Made by a program: the position numbers and the translations under genes
Origin: JAVDCA01 sp036491235
GTDB lineage: Bacteria > Pseudomonadota > Alphaproteobacteria > Rhizobiales > Xanthobacteraceae
Length of the DNA: 28,344 nucleotides
Reading direction: 5' to 3'
Assembly: GCA_036491235.1 (NCBI GenBank)
Contig: DASXCK010000096.1
Coordinates: 1 to 28,344, forward strand
Shown here: positions 1 to 7,046 of the stretch, piece by piece
Numbering within the stretch: the first letter of the stretch is position 1
Layout: each line of letters starts with the position of its first letter
The notes under the pieces: model-generated
The model's input: only the letters and a program-made list of their open reading frames with translations
The model's database searches: none
Told to the model about the DNA's origin: nothing

Positions 1-170
1 CGCGCATCGGGCGTATCGCTCGCCGCCTGGCGCGCGAGCCTGGCCAGTGTTTCCTCGACGCCGCCGAGCGGGTCCTTCACCACCGACGGGGCAGCACTCG
101 GCACGCTCGCGGTGGCGGCGGCGTCGTCAAAAAGCGGATCGGCCCGCGTCGACGTCAGTGTCGAATCCAT
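1..170 (-). CDS. Unidentified protein, N-terminal part only
   Basis: An open frame starts with ATG at 170 and runs leftward off the window for 56 codons without a stop. The start is supported by a purine-rich Shine-Dalgarno stretch (GGGGGAGGGGG type) about 6-8 nt upstream at 177-186. The visible N-terminus is rich in Ala, Ser, Thr and Asp, has no signal peptide or membrane segment, and then becomes helix-like (VEETLARLARQAA). I do not recognise a family. The strong ribosome site and the continuous frame make this a real gene, but its function cannot be judged from the fragment. A hairpin lies in its 5' leader at 196-240. Confidence 0.6.
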   Translation of the reverse strand, partial: MDSTLTSTRADPLFDDAAATASVPSAAPSVVKDPLGGVEETLARLARQAASDTPDA

Positions 171-195
171 TCGCACCCCCTCCCCCATTCCCGAT

Positions 196-240
196 GTGAC
201 CTGACACCCGGCTACGGCTGCGTAGCCGCAAACAGGTCAC
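196..240. promoter_or_regulatory. Two-tier inverted repeat in the leader of the gene at 1-170
   Basis: The outer arms GTGACCTG (196-203) and CAGGTCAC (233-240) are perfect 8-bp complements. Inside them GGCTAC (210-215) and GTAGCC (222-227) form a second perfect 6-bp stem around a 6-nt loop. There is no T-run on either side, so it is not a classic terminator. It ends 26 nt upstream of the start at 170 and could be an operator palindrome or a leader hairpin. It could also be a dispersed repeat. Confidence 0.5.
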
Positions 241-311
241 TTCGGCTTGACCAAAGGAAGGCGAGAGCGAGGACTGGTTGGGGCAATCCGCGTTAGCGTA
301 AAGGAGCACGC

Positions 312-479
312 ATGGAACTCTTGCCGGTGCTTTTTTCCGGTTGGGTCATGCCGAGTTGCATTGTGGCCGCGCGTTACTCTTTGATCTCGGTTTTCAAGCG
401 CCGCGCGTGCTCATGCGGGTTCGGCTGGAGGATCAAAACACCTCCGGCGCCGGGGCCGACACAGAAAGCCCCGCCATAA
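312..479 (+). CDS. Possible small protein, 55 residues
   Basis: ATG at 312 follows an AAAGGAG Shine-Dalgarno sequence (300-306) with 5-nt spacing, which is the only strong argument for translation. The first ~28 residues are fairly hydrophobic (MELLPVLFSGWVM and onward), then come KRRACSCGFGWR and a Pro-rich tail. I recognise no family. A second, overlapping frame starting at 341 lacks such a ribosome site. Codon composition is not convincing, so this may be a chance ORF in the divergent region between the gene at 1-170 and the amidohydrolase. Confidence 0.3.
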   Translation: MELLPVLFSGWVMPSCIVAARYSLISVFKRRACSCGFGWRIKTPPAPGPTQKAPP

Positions 480-626
480 ATTTTGAGTCGCGAGGCGATA
501 AATTCGAGCGTCAATTACTCGGCCTAAACCCTTCATCAACCGACATTGCTTAATTTGATACCGACGGGGACGGTGCCTGGTCGCGCAGGCTCCGTGCGGG
601 TGAGTTTTTCAGTTGGCGTATCCGCA

Positions 627-650
627 GCTCGAGGCCCGCGGCGCTCGAGC
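627..650 (-). terminator. Hairpin after the amidohydrolase stop
   Basis: GCTCGAG (627-633) and CTCGAGC (644-650) form a perfect 7-bp stem with a GC-rich 10-nt loop, 14 nt past the amidohydrolase stop codon. No U-run follows on the minus strand, so an intrinsic terminator is only a possibility. The rest of 480-663 shows no supported gene. Confidence 0.35.
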
Positions 651-663
651 CCCCGCCCCTTCG

Positions 664-2100
664 TTAAGTCCATTTTGCTTTGACCTTGAGCGCCTCCAGC
701 GACTGCGCCGCATCGGCCAGAAGCTTGCCGTAGTCGAGCGCGGTGAAATCGCCTTTGCGGCGCAGGACGCGGCCGTCGACCACGACCGTGTCGATGTCGG
801 CCGGCCCGGCAAGGTGCACCAGCGCGTCGTAGGGATCGCCGATCTCGCCGAAATGCGGCGCGCCGGTGCGCACCAGGATGATGTCCGCGCGCTTGCCGGG
901 CGTGAGCGAGCCGGTCTTGTCGGCGAGACCGAGGTCCTGCGCGCCCACGATGGTCGCCATCTGCACGAGCTTCTTGGTGGTGAGCTTGAACTTGCCGCCG
1001 GTGCGATGGCGGTTGACGGCCTGCAGCAGGTGCATGCGGGCGAACATGTCGGCCTCCTCGGCCGTCACGTTGTCGACCGAGATCGAGACCAGCACGCCCG
1101 CCTGCATCATCTCGATGAACTGCATCTCGCCCGAGCGCGCGGCCTCGCCGATCGGCGACGTGCTGTAATGCACGCCGTGCTTGGCCAGCGCCTCCCAGTC
1201 GGCCGGCCCGGTGTTGAGCGGATGGACGAGCTGGAGGTCGGGCCCGAGCAGGCCGGCGCCATTGAGCAACTGGATGGCGGCGGAGCCCGAGGTGTGCAGC
1301 GTGATCGGCAGACCGAGCGCGCGCACGGCGTCCCACTCCTTCTTGGCCACGGCGGCATCGATCGCGCCGCGGGTGCCGCCGGTCGAGCCGTCGACATTGC
1401 GCGAGCAGATACCGAGGGTGAGCATTGCGTCACCTGCCATGTCGCGCTTCAAGCGTGCGACGTCGGCGACATCCATCGGTTTGTCGTCCGGCATGCCGAG
1501 CGCCGGCCCGTAGGCAAAGCGACCGCGCAGGCCGCTATCGCGCATGGCCTGGACCTCGGCATCGGCGTGCGCCGGGCTCCTCACATTGTGCGCCCAGTTG
1601 TGCGTGGTGGTGATGCCGGCCGCGAGTGCCAGGGCGAGGCTCAGCCGCACGCTGCGAAAGCTGTCCTGCGGCGTGTAGTGCAGGCCGAGCCCGAAGGTGA
1701 CCGGGAAATAGGTCTTCTTCGGATCGTCGGCGCGCATCACGGGCCGCAGGAACGTCGTCCAGTGATGCCAGTGCGTCTCGATCAAGCCCGGCATGCAGAT
1801 CATGCCCTTGCCGTCGATCGTCTCGGCGCCGGGCGCCGCGACATTGGCAGCGATCGCGACGATCGCGCCATTGCGCACATGAACGTCGCCGGCCGGCAGG
1901 TCGCCCATCTTCTCGTCCATGGAGAGGACATGTGCGCCGCGGATGACGAACTCGCCGCGCGCCGGGAGCGCGGTGCCGGACGGCGGCGCGCTTGCTTGCG
2001 GGCCCGCCTGCGCGGCCGCGGGCTGCGGCATGAGAGCGGTCGCGCCGAGCGCCGTCGTGGCGGCGAGCAAGGTCCGCCGGTCGAGTGAATTGTCGCGCAT
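664..2100 (-). CDS. Tat-exported amidohydrolase (cytosine deaminase/chlorohydrolase-like)
   Basis: This 478-residue protein belongs to the metal-dependent amidohydrolase superfamily. The start at 2100 is chosen because GGGAG lies 7 nt upstream and because it opens directly into a twin-arginine signal (DRRTLLA at residues 7-13, then a hydrophobic Ala-rich stretch ending near AAAQ at 31), which predicts folded export to the periplasm. A longer frame to 2193 would bury that signal. Visible metal and active-site candidates are HWH at 110-112 after PGLIET, His269 (ITLHT), His293 (VHP) and Asp343 (SVDN). The C-terminus has the usual small beta-domain signature (GSLTPGKRADIILV and VVVDGRVL). The family hydrolyses C-N or C-Cl bonds in cyclic or amide substrates; the substrate here is unknown. 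Neighbouring genes give no pathway hint. Confidence 0.85.
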   Translation of the reverse strand: MRDNSLDRRTLLAATTALGATALMPQPAAAQAGPQASAPPSGTALPARGEFVIRGAHVLSMDEKMGDLPAGDVHVRNGAIVAIAANVAAPGAETIDGKGMICMPGLIETHWHHWTTFLRPVMRADDPKKTYFPVTFGLGLHYTPQDSFRSVRLSLALALAAGITTTHNWAHNVRSPAHADAEVQAMRDSGLRGRFAYGPALGMPDDKPMDVADVARLKRDMAGDAMLTLGICSRNVDGSTGGTRGAIDAAVAKKEWDAVRALGLPITLHTSGSAAIQLLNGAGLLGPDLQLVHPLNTGPADWEALAKHGVHYSTSPIGEAARSGEMQFIEMMQAGVLVSISVDNVTAEEADMFARMHLLQAVNRHRTGGKFKLTTKKLVQMATIVGAQDLGLADKTGSLTPGKRADIILVRTGAPHFGEIGDPYDALVHLAGPADIDTVVVDGRVLRRKGDFTALDYGKLLADAAQSLEALKVKAKWT

Positions 2101-2218
2101 GCTGGTCTCCCGGAGCGCCGTCTGTCGGCTGGACACAAAGCTAGCGCCGATTGCGCCGAGCGGGCAATTGGATGTGGACGGGCCGGTGCCCACGCTTCGC
2201 TTTACCCGTCCTGCGGGC

Positions 2219-2878
2219 TCATTGATGCTTGCGTCGCAATGTCGTGCCGTTGATGCCGGTCACGGCCTTCGCGGGGCCGCCGATCACGGGTGCGCCGGCC
2301 CCGATGCGCACCAGCGCCGTGCCATTGAGGGTACCGCGTGCCGCCGGGGTCGACGTCATGGCTCCCGGGTGCCATGCGTTCGAAGCCGGCGCCGCTGTTG
2401 GCGTCGTCCCAATTGTCGCCACATGGGCCGGCTGCTGACCCCAATGCGCAATGGTCGCGCGGCGCGCCACTGCAGGTGAATCGATCCGTATGCCGATCGC
2501 ATTTCGCAGCGGCGTCGCCGGGCCTGCCAAGCTCGGCGGCCGCGGCCGCGCCGACGGCTTGGGCGTTGCGGCCCGCATCAGCTGAAACAGTCGGTCGCGC
2601 GTGCTCATCGGCGGGCCTTGCGGGACCGTCGGGACGACGCGCACACCGGGGGCGCTGAGATTGCCGCGGCGACCGAGCGACGCATCGGCGGCAGGCGGCG
2701 GCGATTGGCCGATATCATGCGCGGCGGCGTGTGCCGGGGCCCCTGCCCCGGCGGGCGCCGTCGACGATCCCGCACTCTGCTGGGCCGTTCCGGGCGTTCC
2801 CATGGCGGCGACGAGCAGCGCCGCGGCGCCGATGCACCGGCTGAGTCGTGCGACATCATGGGGGCGCGCGCTTGCCAT
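2219..2878 (-). CDS. Exported Ala/Pro-rich protein of unknown function
   Basis: A 219-residue protein starting at ATG 2878, with an N-terminal signal peptide: basic MASARPHDVARLSR, then a hydrophobic stretch IGAAALLVAAMG and a likely cleavage near GTAQQ. The frame remains open to 2995, but the upstream part looks non-coding (Arg-rich) and would hide the signal peptide. After a low-complexity Ala/Pro/Ser linker the C-terminus has two related segments, LNGTALVR and INGTTLRRKH, around a GAPVIGGPAKAV core. I recall this NGT...GGPA...GINGT pattern from uncharacterised exported proteins of Bradyrhizobium-like genomes. It is third in a minus-strand run behind element A, 65 nt from the preceding gene. 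No clear Shine-Dalgarno site is visible. Confidence 0.6.
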   Translation of the reverse strand: MASARPHDVARLSRCIGAAALLVAAMGTPGTAQQSAGSSTAPAGAGAPAHAAAHDIGQSPPPAADASLGRRGNLSAPGVRVVPTVPQGPPMSTRDRLFQLMRAATPKPSARPRPPSLAGPATPLRNAIGIRIDSPAVARRATIAHWGQQPAHVATIGTTPTAAPASNAWHPGAMTSTPAARGTLNGTALVRIGAGAPVIGGPAKAVTGINGTTLRRKHQ

Positions 2879-2943
2879 GCGCCATTGATGTACCGTCTTC
2901 GACCGTGGCCGTCGAGTAGCGGCCGCGACAGGTTTGCCCCCGC

Positions 2944-3396
2944 TTACGGGACGCGCGATCCTCGCGGGGCGCATGCGCTGCGGCCGGACGGCCATGTGGT
3001 TGTGGGCGCCGGGTCGAGCGCCAAGGCCGTGACGAATACCTCGCGCAGCCGACGCTTGCTGATGGCATCGACAAAGCGGTGCAGGGTCGCGTCGCGGTCA
3101 GGATACGCGGACTCTACGAGCGCGCCGCACACGAGGGTGCTGGTGCGGGCGAAATAGCTGAAGGTGACGTGGCCGCGTACGCTCCCCAGCGCATCCAACT
3201 CGCAGGCCCGGGCAAGGACCGCCCGGCGGTCGACCGCTTCGAGAGTCACCGCGAAGCGGACAACGGCGAGCAGCCAATCGTGGAGCTTGCGCTCGCGCCA
3301 CTCAGCGTCGTCGCGGCGGTCGACATTTCGGAGCACCGCACAGGCCACGTCAGCAATAGTTGTCGACGGTGACGGCGGAAATCGAATCGGCCTCAC
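2944..3396 (-). CDS. Conserved hypothetical protein (HDWLLA family)
   Basis: Up to 150 residues, containing RERKLHDWLLAVVRFAVTLEAVDRRAVLARACELDALG and later FSYFARTSTLVCGALVE. I recall similar short alpha-helical proteins of unknown function in Bradyrhizobium-type genomes. The start is uncertain. GTG at 3396 gives 150 residues but overlaps the upstream gene by 47 nt. GTG at 3348 lies 1 nt after the upstream stop (TGA at 3350-3352) and suggests translational coupling, giving 134 residues. Neither has a good Shine-Dalgarno site. The C-terminal ~25 residues (Pro/Arg/Ser-rich) look unstructured. It is second in the run behind element A. Mechanism unknown. Confidence 0.6.
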   Translation of the reverse strand: MRPIRFPPSPSTTIADVACAVLRNVDRRDDAEWRERKLHDWLLAVVRFAVTLEAVDRRAVLARACELDALGSVRGHVTFSYFARTSTLVCGALVESAYPDRDATLHRFVDAISKRRLREVFVTALALDPAPTTTWPSGRSACAPRGSRVP

Positions 3397-3820
3397 ACGA
3401 TGGCCATCGCGGCGCCGACGACTGAGGGGTATCGCGCGTTGGAGCCCAGGACAGCGTGTCGATCAACGCGCCCAGGATCGCGAGCGCGAGCACCGGATGG
3501 CTGAACGTGGCGGTGTCGCCGAGCCAATCAGGGACCGCCCATGGCGAGCCGATTGCGCAACGCCACTCGCCGTCCTCGTGGACGAGATGCCGGATTGTGC
3601 GCGAGCGATCGAGATCCGCGATCGCCAGGGCCGCATCGGTCCACGCCTGTGCGTCGATCAGTGCGCGAACCCGTTGTGTCCGCGCCATGCCGTGAGGGAC
3701 TGCGCAACGCGCGCCGACGAGGTCGAGCGCAGCGGACACCAACGCCGACGTGGCGGCCGGCGCTTGGCTGATCTCGTTGTGCAGTCGCGCGGAGGAGCGG
3801 CGGATGTCCGGCTGAAACAT
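3350..3820 (-). CDS. Conserved hypothetical protein, first gene behind element A
   Basis: A 156-residue protein with the core RVRALIDAQAWTDAALAIADLDRSRTIRHLVHEDGEWRCAIGS and a C-terminal hydrophobic helix SHPVLALAILGALIDTL. I recall a family of Bradyrhizobium-type hypothetical proteins with the same AWTDAALAL...EDGEWHC pattern and no assigned function. The frame is open to ATG 3874, but that ATG lies inside the CCTAY box of element A. Comparison with the three other copies, where the start is 40-69 nt downstream, favours ATG 3820 (MFQPDIRR). No strong Shine-Dalgarno site is visible at either start. The stop is coupled to or overlaps the next gene in the same direction, suggesting a common transcript. 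Confidence 0.65.
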   Translation of the reverse strand: MFQPDIRRSSARLHNEISQAPAATSALVSAALDLVGARCAVPHGMARTQRVRALIDAQAWTDAALAIADLDRSRTIRHLVHEDGEWRCAIGSPWAVPDWLGDTATFSHPVLALAILGALIDTLSWAPTRDTPQSSAPRWPSCEADSISAVTVDNYC

Positions 3821-3872
3821 GGTTCGTGACCCGGCAGACGCATCGATACGACCGAAACATCGCGTAAAGCGC

Positions 3873-3921
3873 ATAGGGATTCGAGGTCAGCCCCGGGGCG
3901 ACGATATAGGAAAGGCATAAA
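3873..3921 (-). promoter_or_regulatory. Regulatory element, copy A
   Basis: Read on the minus strand: TTTAT at 3921-3917, 9 nt, then ATAT, with CCTATAT starting at 3910. CTCGAATC follows, with CCTAT starting at 3877, exactly 33 nt after the first CCTA box. The 52 nt between its end and ATG 3820 form a plausible leader. The same 49-nt architecture occurs at copies B, C and D. What binds it is unknown. Confidence 0.55.
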
Positions 3922-4015
3922 GGCCGACCCGTCGCGGCCTCACGGCTCACCCCCATGCAAATCGCCCTGCGAGCCGCGTGGTAAGGTGCGATCGCCAAAT
4001 TGAAGGAGGACCTCC

Positions 4016-4789
4016 ATGACGGTGCTCGATACTTATTCGCTGCAAGGCAAGGCCGTGCTGGTGACCGGCGCGGCCTCGGGCATCGGGCACGCCATCGCGA
4101 CGGCGTTCGGCGAAGCTGGCGCGGCGGTCGGCTGCGCCGACATCGACGCCGGCGCGGCGGCCGAGACCAGCGATGCGATCGTGGTGGGCGGCGGCAAGGC
4201 ACTGCCGATCGCGTGCGACGTGAGCGAGGAGCGGGACGCGGCAGCGGCCGCCGCAGCCGTCAAGGATGCGTTCGGCGCGATCCATGTGCTCGTCAACGCC
4301 GCGGTCGCGACCGATCCGAGCGGCACCGTGCTCGACTATACGCGCACGGACTGGGATCGTGTCTTTGCCATCAACGTCACCGGCGTCTTTCTCATGAGCC
4401 GCGCGGTGCTGCCGGCGATGATCGCGGCGGGCGGCGGCAGCATCATCCACCTGGCCTCCCAGCATGCCCGCGTCGGCGCGCCGGGACGTGCGGTCTATTG
4501 CGCGACCAAGGGCGCGCTCGTGATGCTGGCGAAATCGATGGCGATCGATCACGCCGGGCAAAATATCCGGGTCAATGCCCTCTCGCCCGGCGCCGTGGAG
4601 ACGCGGCGGATGACCTACCGTTACGGCGACATGGCGGCAGCGCGGGCTGCGCTCGGACCAAAGCATCTGCTCAAGCGGCTGGCCGCGCCCGACGAGATCG
4701 CGCGCGCCGCGCTGTTTCTCGCGAGCGACGCCTCGAGCTTCGTGACCGGCTCGGATCTGCTGGTAGACGGTGGGTTCACGGCGGTCTGA
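4016..4789 (+). CDS. Short-chain dehydrogenase/reductase (SDR)
   Basis: A 257-residue classical SDR, a soluble NAD(P)-dependent oxidoreductase. The start is fixed by AGGAGG 6 nt upstream. The cofactor-binding motif TGAASGIG is at 17-24, the structural Asn of the NNAG-like motif is NAA at 94-96, and the catalytic set is Ser148, Tyr161 and Lys165 (YCATK). The C-terminus has the usual SPGAVETRR and GSDLLVDGG signatures. Asp42 at the end of beta-2 (ADID) suggests preference for NAD(H) over NADP(H), following the usual rule for this fold. The substrate cannot be told from the sequence. It is convergent with the DapA-family gene and separated from it by a hairpin repeat. Confidence 0.88.
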   Translation: MTVLDTYSLQGKAVLVTGAASGIGHAIATAFGEAGAAVGCADIDAGAAAETSDAIVVGGGKALPIACDVSEERDAAAAAAAVKDAFGAIHVLVNAAVATDPSGTVLDYTRTDWDRVFAINVTGVFLMSRAVLPAMIAAGGGSIIHLASQHARVGAPGRAVYCATKGALVMLAKSMAIDHAGQNIRVNALSPGAVETRRMTYRYGDMAAARAALGPKHLLKRLAAPDEIARAALFLASDASSFVTGSDLLVDGGFTAV

Positions 4790-4802
4790 CCGCCACTCCG
4801 TC

Positions 4803-4825
4803 ATGCCCGCGCTTGTCGCGGGCAT
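4803..4825. terminator. Hairpin between convergent genes (palindromic repeat)
   Basis: ATGCCCGCG (4803-4811), loop CTTGT, CGCGGGCAT (4817-4825): a perfect 9-bp stem 13 nt after the SDR stop, followed by CCACGTCTACCTTTCTT. The same loop and flanks (CGTCATG...GCTTGTC...CGTCTTTCTT pattern) recur at 15551-15590, so this is a half copy of a dispersed intergenic repeat that may double as a terminator. Confidence 0.6.
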
Positions 4826-4900
4826 CCACGTCTACCTTTCTTCAGCCAGCAAGGGGTGGACGGCTGGACCTAGACGAGCGACCCGCCTTCGCTTGCTGCG

Positions 4901-5863
4901 CTATTGGGCCGCATGAACGCGCGCGGTCAGCGCATCGGCGCTTTCGATCAGGTAATCCGAGTAGCCGTCGTCGATCGCCGCCATGGCGGCGCGGACGTCA
5001 GCCCGCGTCGCTTGCGTCGGCTCGACCAGCGGCAGCCGCAGGCGGGCCGACATCAGTCCAAGCAGGCTCAAAGCGTATTTGACCGGCGCTGGATTGCTCT
5101 CGCGAAAAAGCGCGGCGGTCAGTCGGGCGTGCAACTGCACGAGCCATTGGACGTGTATCGCATGACTATTGCGGCGCTGCAGGTAGAGCATCCGGCACAG
5201 GCTCGGCGCTACATTGGAGGTGACCGAGATGCAGCCGTCGCCGCCCTGCGCCAGATACGCCGGCGCGGTGGCGTCGTCGCCCGAGAGCAGGCGAAAATCC
5301 GAGCCGAGGCGCGGGCGCAGCCGCGCGGGCCGGGTGATGTCGCCGGTTGCATCCTTCAGGCCGATGATCTGGGGCAGCTCGGCGAGCCGTGCGACGGTGT
5401 CGTCGGCAAGCCCACTGATGGTGCGCGACGGCACGTCGTAAAGGAATAAAGGCAGGCGCGTCGCGCCCGCGATGGCGCGAAAGTGCGCCTCGATGCCGGC
5501 CTGCGTTGGCTTGTTGTAGTAGGGCGCGACCGACAGGATCGCGTCGGCGCCAGCGGCTTCCGCGTCGCGTGAAAGCTCGACCGCATGCGCGGTCGCATTC
5601 GATCCGGCGCCGGCGATGACCGGCACCTGCCCGCGCGCCACCGCGGCTGCGATGCGGATCACCTCACGGTGCTCGGCCGACGTCAGCGTCGGCGCCTCGC
5701 CGGTCGTGCCGCAGACGACGAGCGCGGTCGCGCCTTTGGCGACCTGACGCGCGCAGAAGCGCTCGAATGCCGCTCCATCGATCGCGTCGTCGGGGCCGAA
5801 TGGCGTCGGCACCGCGGGCGCGTAGCCAGAAAGGTTGGAAACGTGCCGGCCGATCGTGGTCAT
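4901..5863 (-). CDS. Dihydrodipicolinate synthase family (DapA-like) lyase/aldolase
   Basis: A 320-residue TIM-barrel Schiff-base enzyme of the DapA/N-acetylneuraminate lyase superfamily. Start ATG 5863 has a strong AGGAGGAG site 6-7 nt upstream. Key residues are Thr53-Thr54 (CGTTGEAPTL), Tyr142 (LFLYDVPSRT), Arg147 and the Schiff-base Lys170 (IIGLKDATGD). The NPAPVKYAL segment near the C-terminus is typical of true DapA, which condenses pyruvate with aspartate semialdehyde in lysine and diaminopimelate synthesis. The protein is longer than the usual ~292 residues through an N-terminal extension and a segment around 220-240. It stands alone, not in a lysine operon, so it could be a second DapA or an aldolase on another keto acid. 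I therefore give no gene symbol. Confidence 0.82.
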   Translation of the reverse strand: MTTIGRHVSNLSGYAPAVPTPFGPDDAIDGAAFERFCARQVAKGATALVVCGTTGEAPTLTSAEHREVIRIAAAVARGQVPVIAGAGSNATAHAVELSRDAEAAGADAILSVAPYYNKPTQAGIEAHFRAIAGATRLPLFLYDVPSRTISGLADDTVARLAELPQIIGLKDATGDITRPARLRPRLGSDFRLLSGDDATAPAYLAQGGDGCISVTSNVAPSLCRMLYLQRRNSHAIHVQWLVQLHARLTAALFRESNPAPVKYALSLLGLMSARLRLPLVEPTQATRADVRAAMAAIDDGYSDYLIESADALTARVHAAQ

Positions 5864-5909
5864 CGGCGTCTCCTCCTGATGAGGGTGTGGGTGCGAGTGC
5901 CCCGACAGG

Positions 5910-6215
5910 TCAGGCGACCCGGCGCGTCGGCTCGGCGTGGAAATCGGATGATGGCTGGGGAGGTGACGAGGGAGGATTCTTGCCTGCCGGGCGACTCATG
6001 TCGAGCTCCAAAACGCCGGGCATCATCTTGATCGCTTGCGGCTGTCTGCCGGTCTCGTCCATGGCGAAGCGGATGGCTTTGTTGCGATCGACAAAAAGGC
6101 CGCCGCACAGACCGCGCTCGTCCTGGACGACCCAATGGCCGCGGCTGTCTCGGCCGACCAGGAAGATATTCGGCGCCGTGACGCCGTCTGTAGAGGGAGG
6201 TTCCGATTGTTTCAT
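5910..6215 (-). CDS. Conserved hypothetical protein (FLVGRDSRGHWVVQ family)
   Basis: A 101-residue protein starting at ATG 6215, with AGGA 8 nt upstream. The core APNIFLVGRDSRGHWVVQDERGLCGGLFVDRNKAIRFAMDETG...AIKMMPGVLELDM looks like a small beta-rich domain with an alternating strand/turn pattern, somewhat like DUF2188 proteins. I recall closely similar proteins in Bradyrhizobium-type genomes without assigned function. The tail is Pro/Ser-rich and probably disordered. The frame continues to 6449, but that upstream part is antisense-like and lacks a ribosome site. It lies 13 nt after the gene at 6229-6474 and is probably co-transcribed from element B. Confidence 0.7.
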   Translation of the reverse strand: MKQSEPPSTDGVTAPNIFLVGRDSRGHWVVQDERGLCGGLFVDRNKAIRFAMDETGRQPQAIKMMPGVLELDMSRPAGKNPPSSPPQPSSDFHAEPTRRVA

Positions 6216-6228
6216 GGCTGGTTCCTGT

Positions 6229-6474
6229 TCACGAGAAAGAGTGGCGGGCATCCTCGGCGGGACGCGACCGCGGAGCGTCCAGGCGCCGCGCGAGCGAGCG
6301 ATGACGCTGCTCGAATCGTCGTACTTCGAGCGCGGCTTGGCGAATGCGACCCTCGGCGTAAAGCACAGCGAGGCGTCGGAACGCGACCCTGCTGCGCACC
6401 CAAACTCTTGTGCGAATTCTCTGGAGCGCCGTAGCCGGCGAGCGCGCAACCAATCTTGAGGCGATCGTATTCAT
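6229..6474 (-). CDS. Small basic protein of unknown function, first gene behind element B
   Basis: An 81-residue Arg-rich protein (MNTIASRLVARSPATALQRIRTRVWVRSRVAFRRLAVLYAEGRIRQAALEVRRFEQRHRS and onward) predicted to be largely alpha-helical. Start ATG 6474 is chosen because AGGAG lies 8 nt upstream; the longer frame to 6588 would run through element B and its divergent partner C. High Arg content is compatible with binding nucleic acid or membrane surfaces, but nothing specific can be claimed. It forms a two-gene unit with the downstream 101-residue gene (13-nt gap). Confidence 0.6.
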   Translation of the reverse strand: MNTIASRLVARSPATALQRIRTRVWVRSRVAFRRLAVLYAEGRIRQAALEVRRFEQRHRSLARRLDAPRSRPAEDARHSFS

Positions 6475-6514
6475 GACCGATCTCCTGCGTGGCCGGGAAT
6501 TTGCGCGCGGCTGC

Positions 6515-6563
6515 ATAGGAATTCGAGGCGACGGGGCAGCAAACGATGTAGGCGCCGCATAAG
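6515..6563 (-). promoter_or_regulatory. Regulatory element, copy B
   Basis: Read on the minus strand: CTTAT at 6563-6559, 9 nt, ACAT, with CCTACAT starting at 6552; then CTCGAATT and CCTAT starting at 6519, again exactly 33 nt apart. Forty nt separate it from ATG 6474. It is arranged head to head with copy C, whose first half-site begins 14 nt away on the other strand. Confidence 0.55.
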
Positions 6564-6576
6564 TGCGGACGCGATG

Positions 6577-6625
6577 TTTATCCGGCATTTATAAGAATGG
6601 CGTCTGGCCCGTCTCGTTTGCCTAT
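6577..6625 (+). promoter_or_regulatory. Regulatory element, copy C
   Basis: TTTAT at 6577-6581, 9 nt, ATAA at 6591-6594; then GGCCCGTCTCG, TTTG and CCTAT at 6621-6625, starting 33 nt after position 6588. The GGCCCGTCTCG block (6606-6616) is shared with copy D (GGGCCCGTCTCG). It lies divergently beside copy B. Its target is unclear; the first candidate ORF downstream starts at 6685. Confidence 0.5.
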
Positions 6626-6684
6626 CCCAGGCGCGCTAAATCACCGTCCTGGAAAGAAATCCACCCGTCGTCGAGGCCTTCCTC

Positions 6685-6840
6685 ATGCCCGCAGTCATGA
6701 TATCGATGGCCCGAGGCCTGCTGCAGTTGTTAGCTGGGCTCGCCAAGCCCATCACGATCTATCCGACCCAAACGTATCGACCGGAGGCGCACTGCATGCG
6801 CGGCCCGGGACCTAAGTGGCGTGAAAAACATATGCGGTGA
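6685..6840 (+). CDS. Possible 51-residue protein downstream of element C
   Basis: ATG 6685 to TGA 6840 encodes 51 residues: an N-terminal hydrophobic helix (MPAVMISMARGLLQLLAGLAK), then PITIYPTQTYRPEAH and a basic C-terminus (KWREKHMR). A GAGG sequence lies 8-11 nt upstream. The composition is protein-like, unlike the overlapping 72-codon frame that starts at 6597 inside element C. The distance from element C (59 nt) matches that of the other three copies to their genes. I recognise no family. It could be a small membrane-associated protein or a chance ORF. Confidence 0.35.
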   Translation: MPAVMISMARGLLQLLAGLAKPITIYPTQTYRPEAHCMRGPGPKWREKHMR

Positions 6841-7046
6841 GCCATTGCGCGGATCCGGCGGGTATGGATCGCCGGCGGTCAGAGAAGCCCGCCCACGTAC
6901 GCGCGCTACCTGACCGGCGCGTCGTAAACCGCGCCGTCCCGGGCGGCACTCACGACATCACACGGGAAAAATGCGGGGCAGCCCGGTTGCAGTCGCGCGA
7001 TTTCAATAATTAGGCAGCTTTATCCAAGCACCGCGTGCGGACGATC
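6841..7046. other. Region without a supported gene, upstream of kdp
   Basis: A 49-codon frame at 6864-7013 has no ribosome site and an Arg-rich, shadow-like composition, so I do not call it. The 3' part (about 6998-7035) is locally AT-rich (ATTTCAATAATTAGG), consistent with promoter-proximal DNA ahead of element D. Confidence 0.4.

Noticed and set aside
613..2088. 491-codon plus-strand frame opposite the amidohydrolase
   Set aside because: Antisense shadow; the minus strand has a Tat signal, ribosome site and metal-binding motifs.
6597..6815. 72-codon plus-strand frame
   Set aside because: Its ATG lies inside element C, it has no ribosome site and it is Arg/Pro/His-rich; the overlapping frame at 6685 is more protein-like.
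6864..7013. 49-codon plus-strand frame
   Set aside because: No ribosome site and Arg-rich shadow-like composition.
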